Position numbers and translations under genes: made by a program. The notes beneath the pieces were generated by a model. The model made no database searches. It saw nothing but the letters and a program-made list of their open reading frames with translations, and was not told the DNA's origin. From CAWJMF01 sp963843945 (GTDB lineage: Bacteria; Vulcanimicrobiota; Vulcanimicrobiia; Vulcanimicrobiales; Vulcanimicrobiaceae): a stretch of 64,000 bases of DNA. This document shows, in pieces, positions 63,912 to 64,000 of this stretch (its first letter is position 1; every line of letters begins with the position of its first letter). The stretch spans positions 1,860,001-1,924,000 of the forward strand of contig CAWJMF010000002.1 in NCBI GenBank assembly GCA_963843945.1. The letters run 5' to 3'.

Positions 63912-64000
63912 AAACCCGGCCTCGCTCGCGGCGCTCGCGCCGCACCTTCGAACTCGTGAAGAAGGCCGGAATCTGGATCTTTCTGGCGTGTTTCGTCGCC
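63908..64000 (+). CDS. N terminus of a membrane-anchored protein, possibly LytR-CpsA-Psr (partial)
   Basis: Only 31 codons are visible. GTG 63908 overlaps the rsfS stop. The product begins with a strongly basic stretch (KTRPRSRRSRRTFELVKKAG) followed by the start of a hydrophobic helix (IWIFLACFVA). This is the N terminus of a single-pass inside-out membrane protein, and LCP (LytR) proteins often occupy this place between yqeK/rsfS genes. The identity is inferred from position and topology only. Confidence 0.5.
   Translation, partial: MKTRPRSRRSRRTFELVKKAGIWIFLACFVA

Overview
The window is high-GC bacterial chromosome, densely packed and almost fully coding. Gene content (selA/selB with tRNA-Sec, a copper-amine-oxidase-N-type secreted protein, AceE-type pyruvate dehydrogenase, RMD1-family protein, YqeK/RsfS/LCP order, many short secreted proteins) and the very heavy use of GTG/TTG starts fit a deep-branching terrabacterial lineage such as Candidatus Eremiobacterota (WPS-2). 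That placement is an inference from gene content only.

Layout. 1-14.5 kb: amino-sugar scavenging and related catabolism. A minus-strand operon runs FAD oxidoreductase, mini-zincin, BadF-type amino-sugar kinase, NanE. A second runs GH20 hexosaminidase, a permease with a C-terminal PDZ-like domain, and a hydantoinase-A-like protein, with a sodium/solute symporter divergent from it. 15-18.5 kb: sirtuin, then an ECF sigma/anti-sigma pair coupled to a GNAT enzyme. 18.6-21.1 kb: pantothenate genes panE-panB with a 65-aa leader gene and an S51 peptidase. 21.3-26.9 kb: secreted small protein, zinc ribbon, flavin reductase, glycerol kinase, CMD-family protein, stalk-like secreted protein.

27-36.8 kb is the accessory region. 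It holds a sulfatase remnant, a decayed IS3-family element, a truncated and frameshifted secreted-protein gene, and then a segment of about 7 kb bounded by two directly repeated, nearly identical tRNA-Sec(UCA) genes. Inside are an NmrA-type reductase, a DUF2269-type membrane protein, a LytS/LytTR two-component pair, two secreted proteins and a 5'-truncated copy of the 25 kb secreted protein. No integrase is visible.

36.9-47 kb: a large secreted quinoprotein-like chimera, several small secreted proteins separated by clear intrinsic terminators, and the aceE-aceF operon. 47-61 kb: membrane protein plus winged-helix regulator plus uppS (an overlapping chain), a typA gene carrying about six frameshifts, clpB, an RMD1-family protein, then trxA-selA-selB and gyrA. 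61.3-64 kb: tsaE-tsaB-rimI-yqeK-rsfS-(LCP-like), a chain of overlapping genes for tRNA t6A, ribosomal and envelope functions.

Two themes recur. Consecutive genes often share a four-base NTGA start/stop overlap in which all four bases N occur, including CTGA. Two genes (panE, rsfS) have only CTG as a plausible start, and a third (flavin reductase) has only ATC or CTG at the family's start position.
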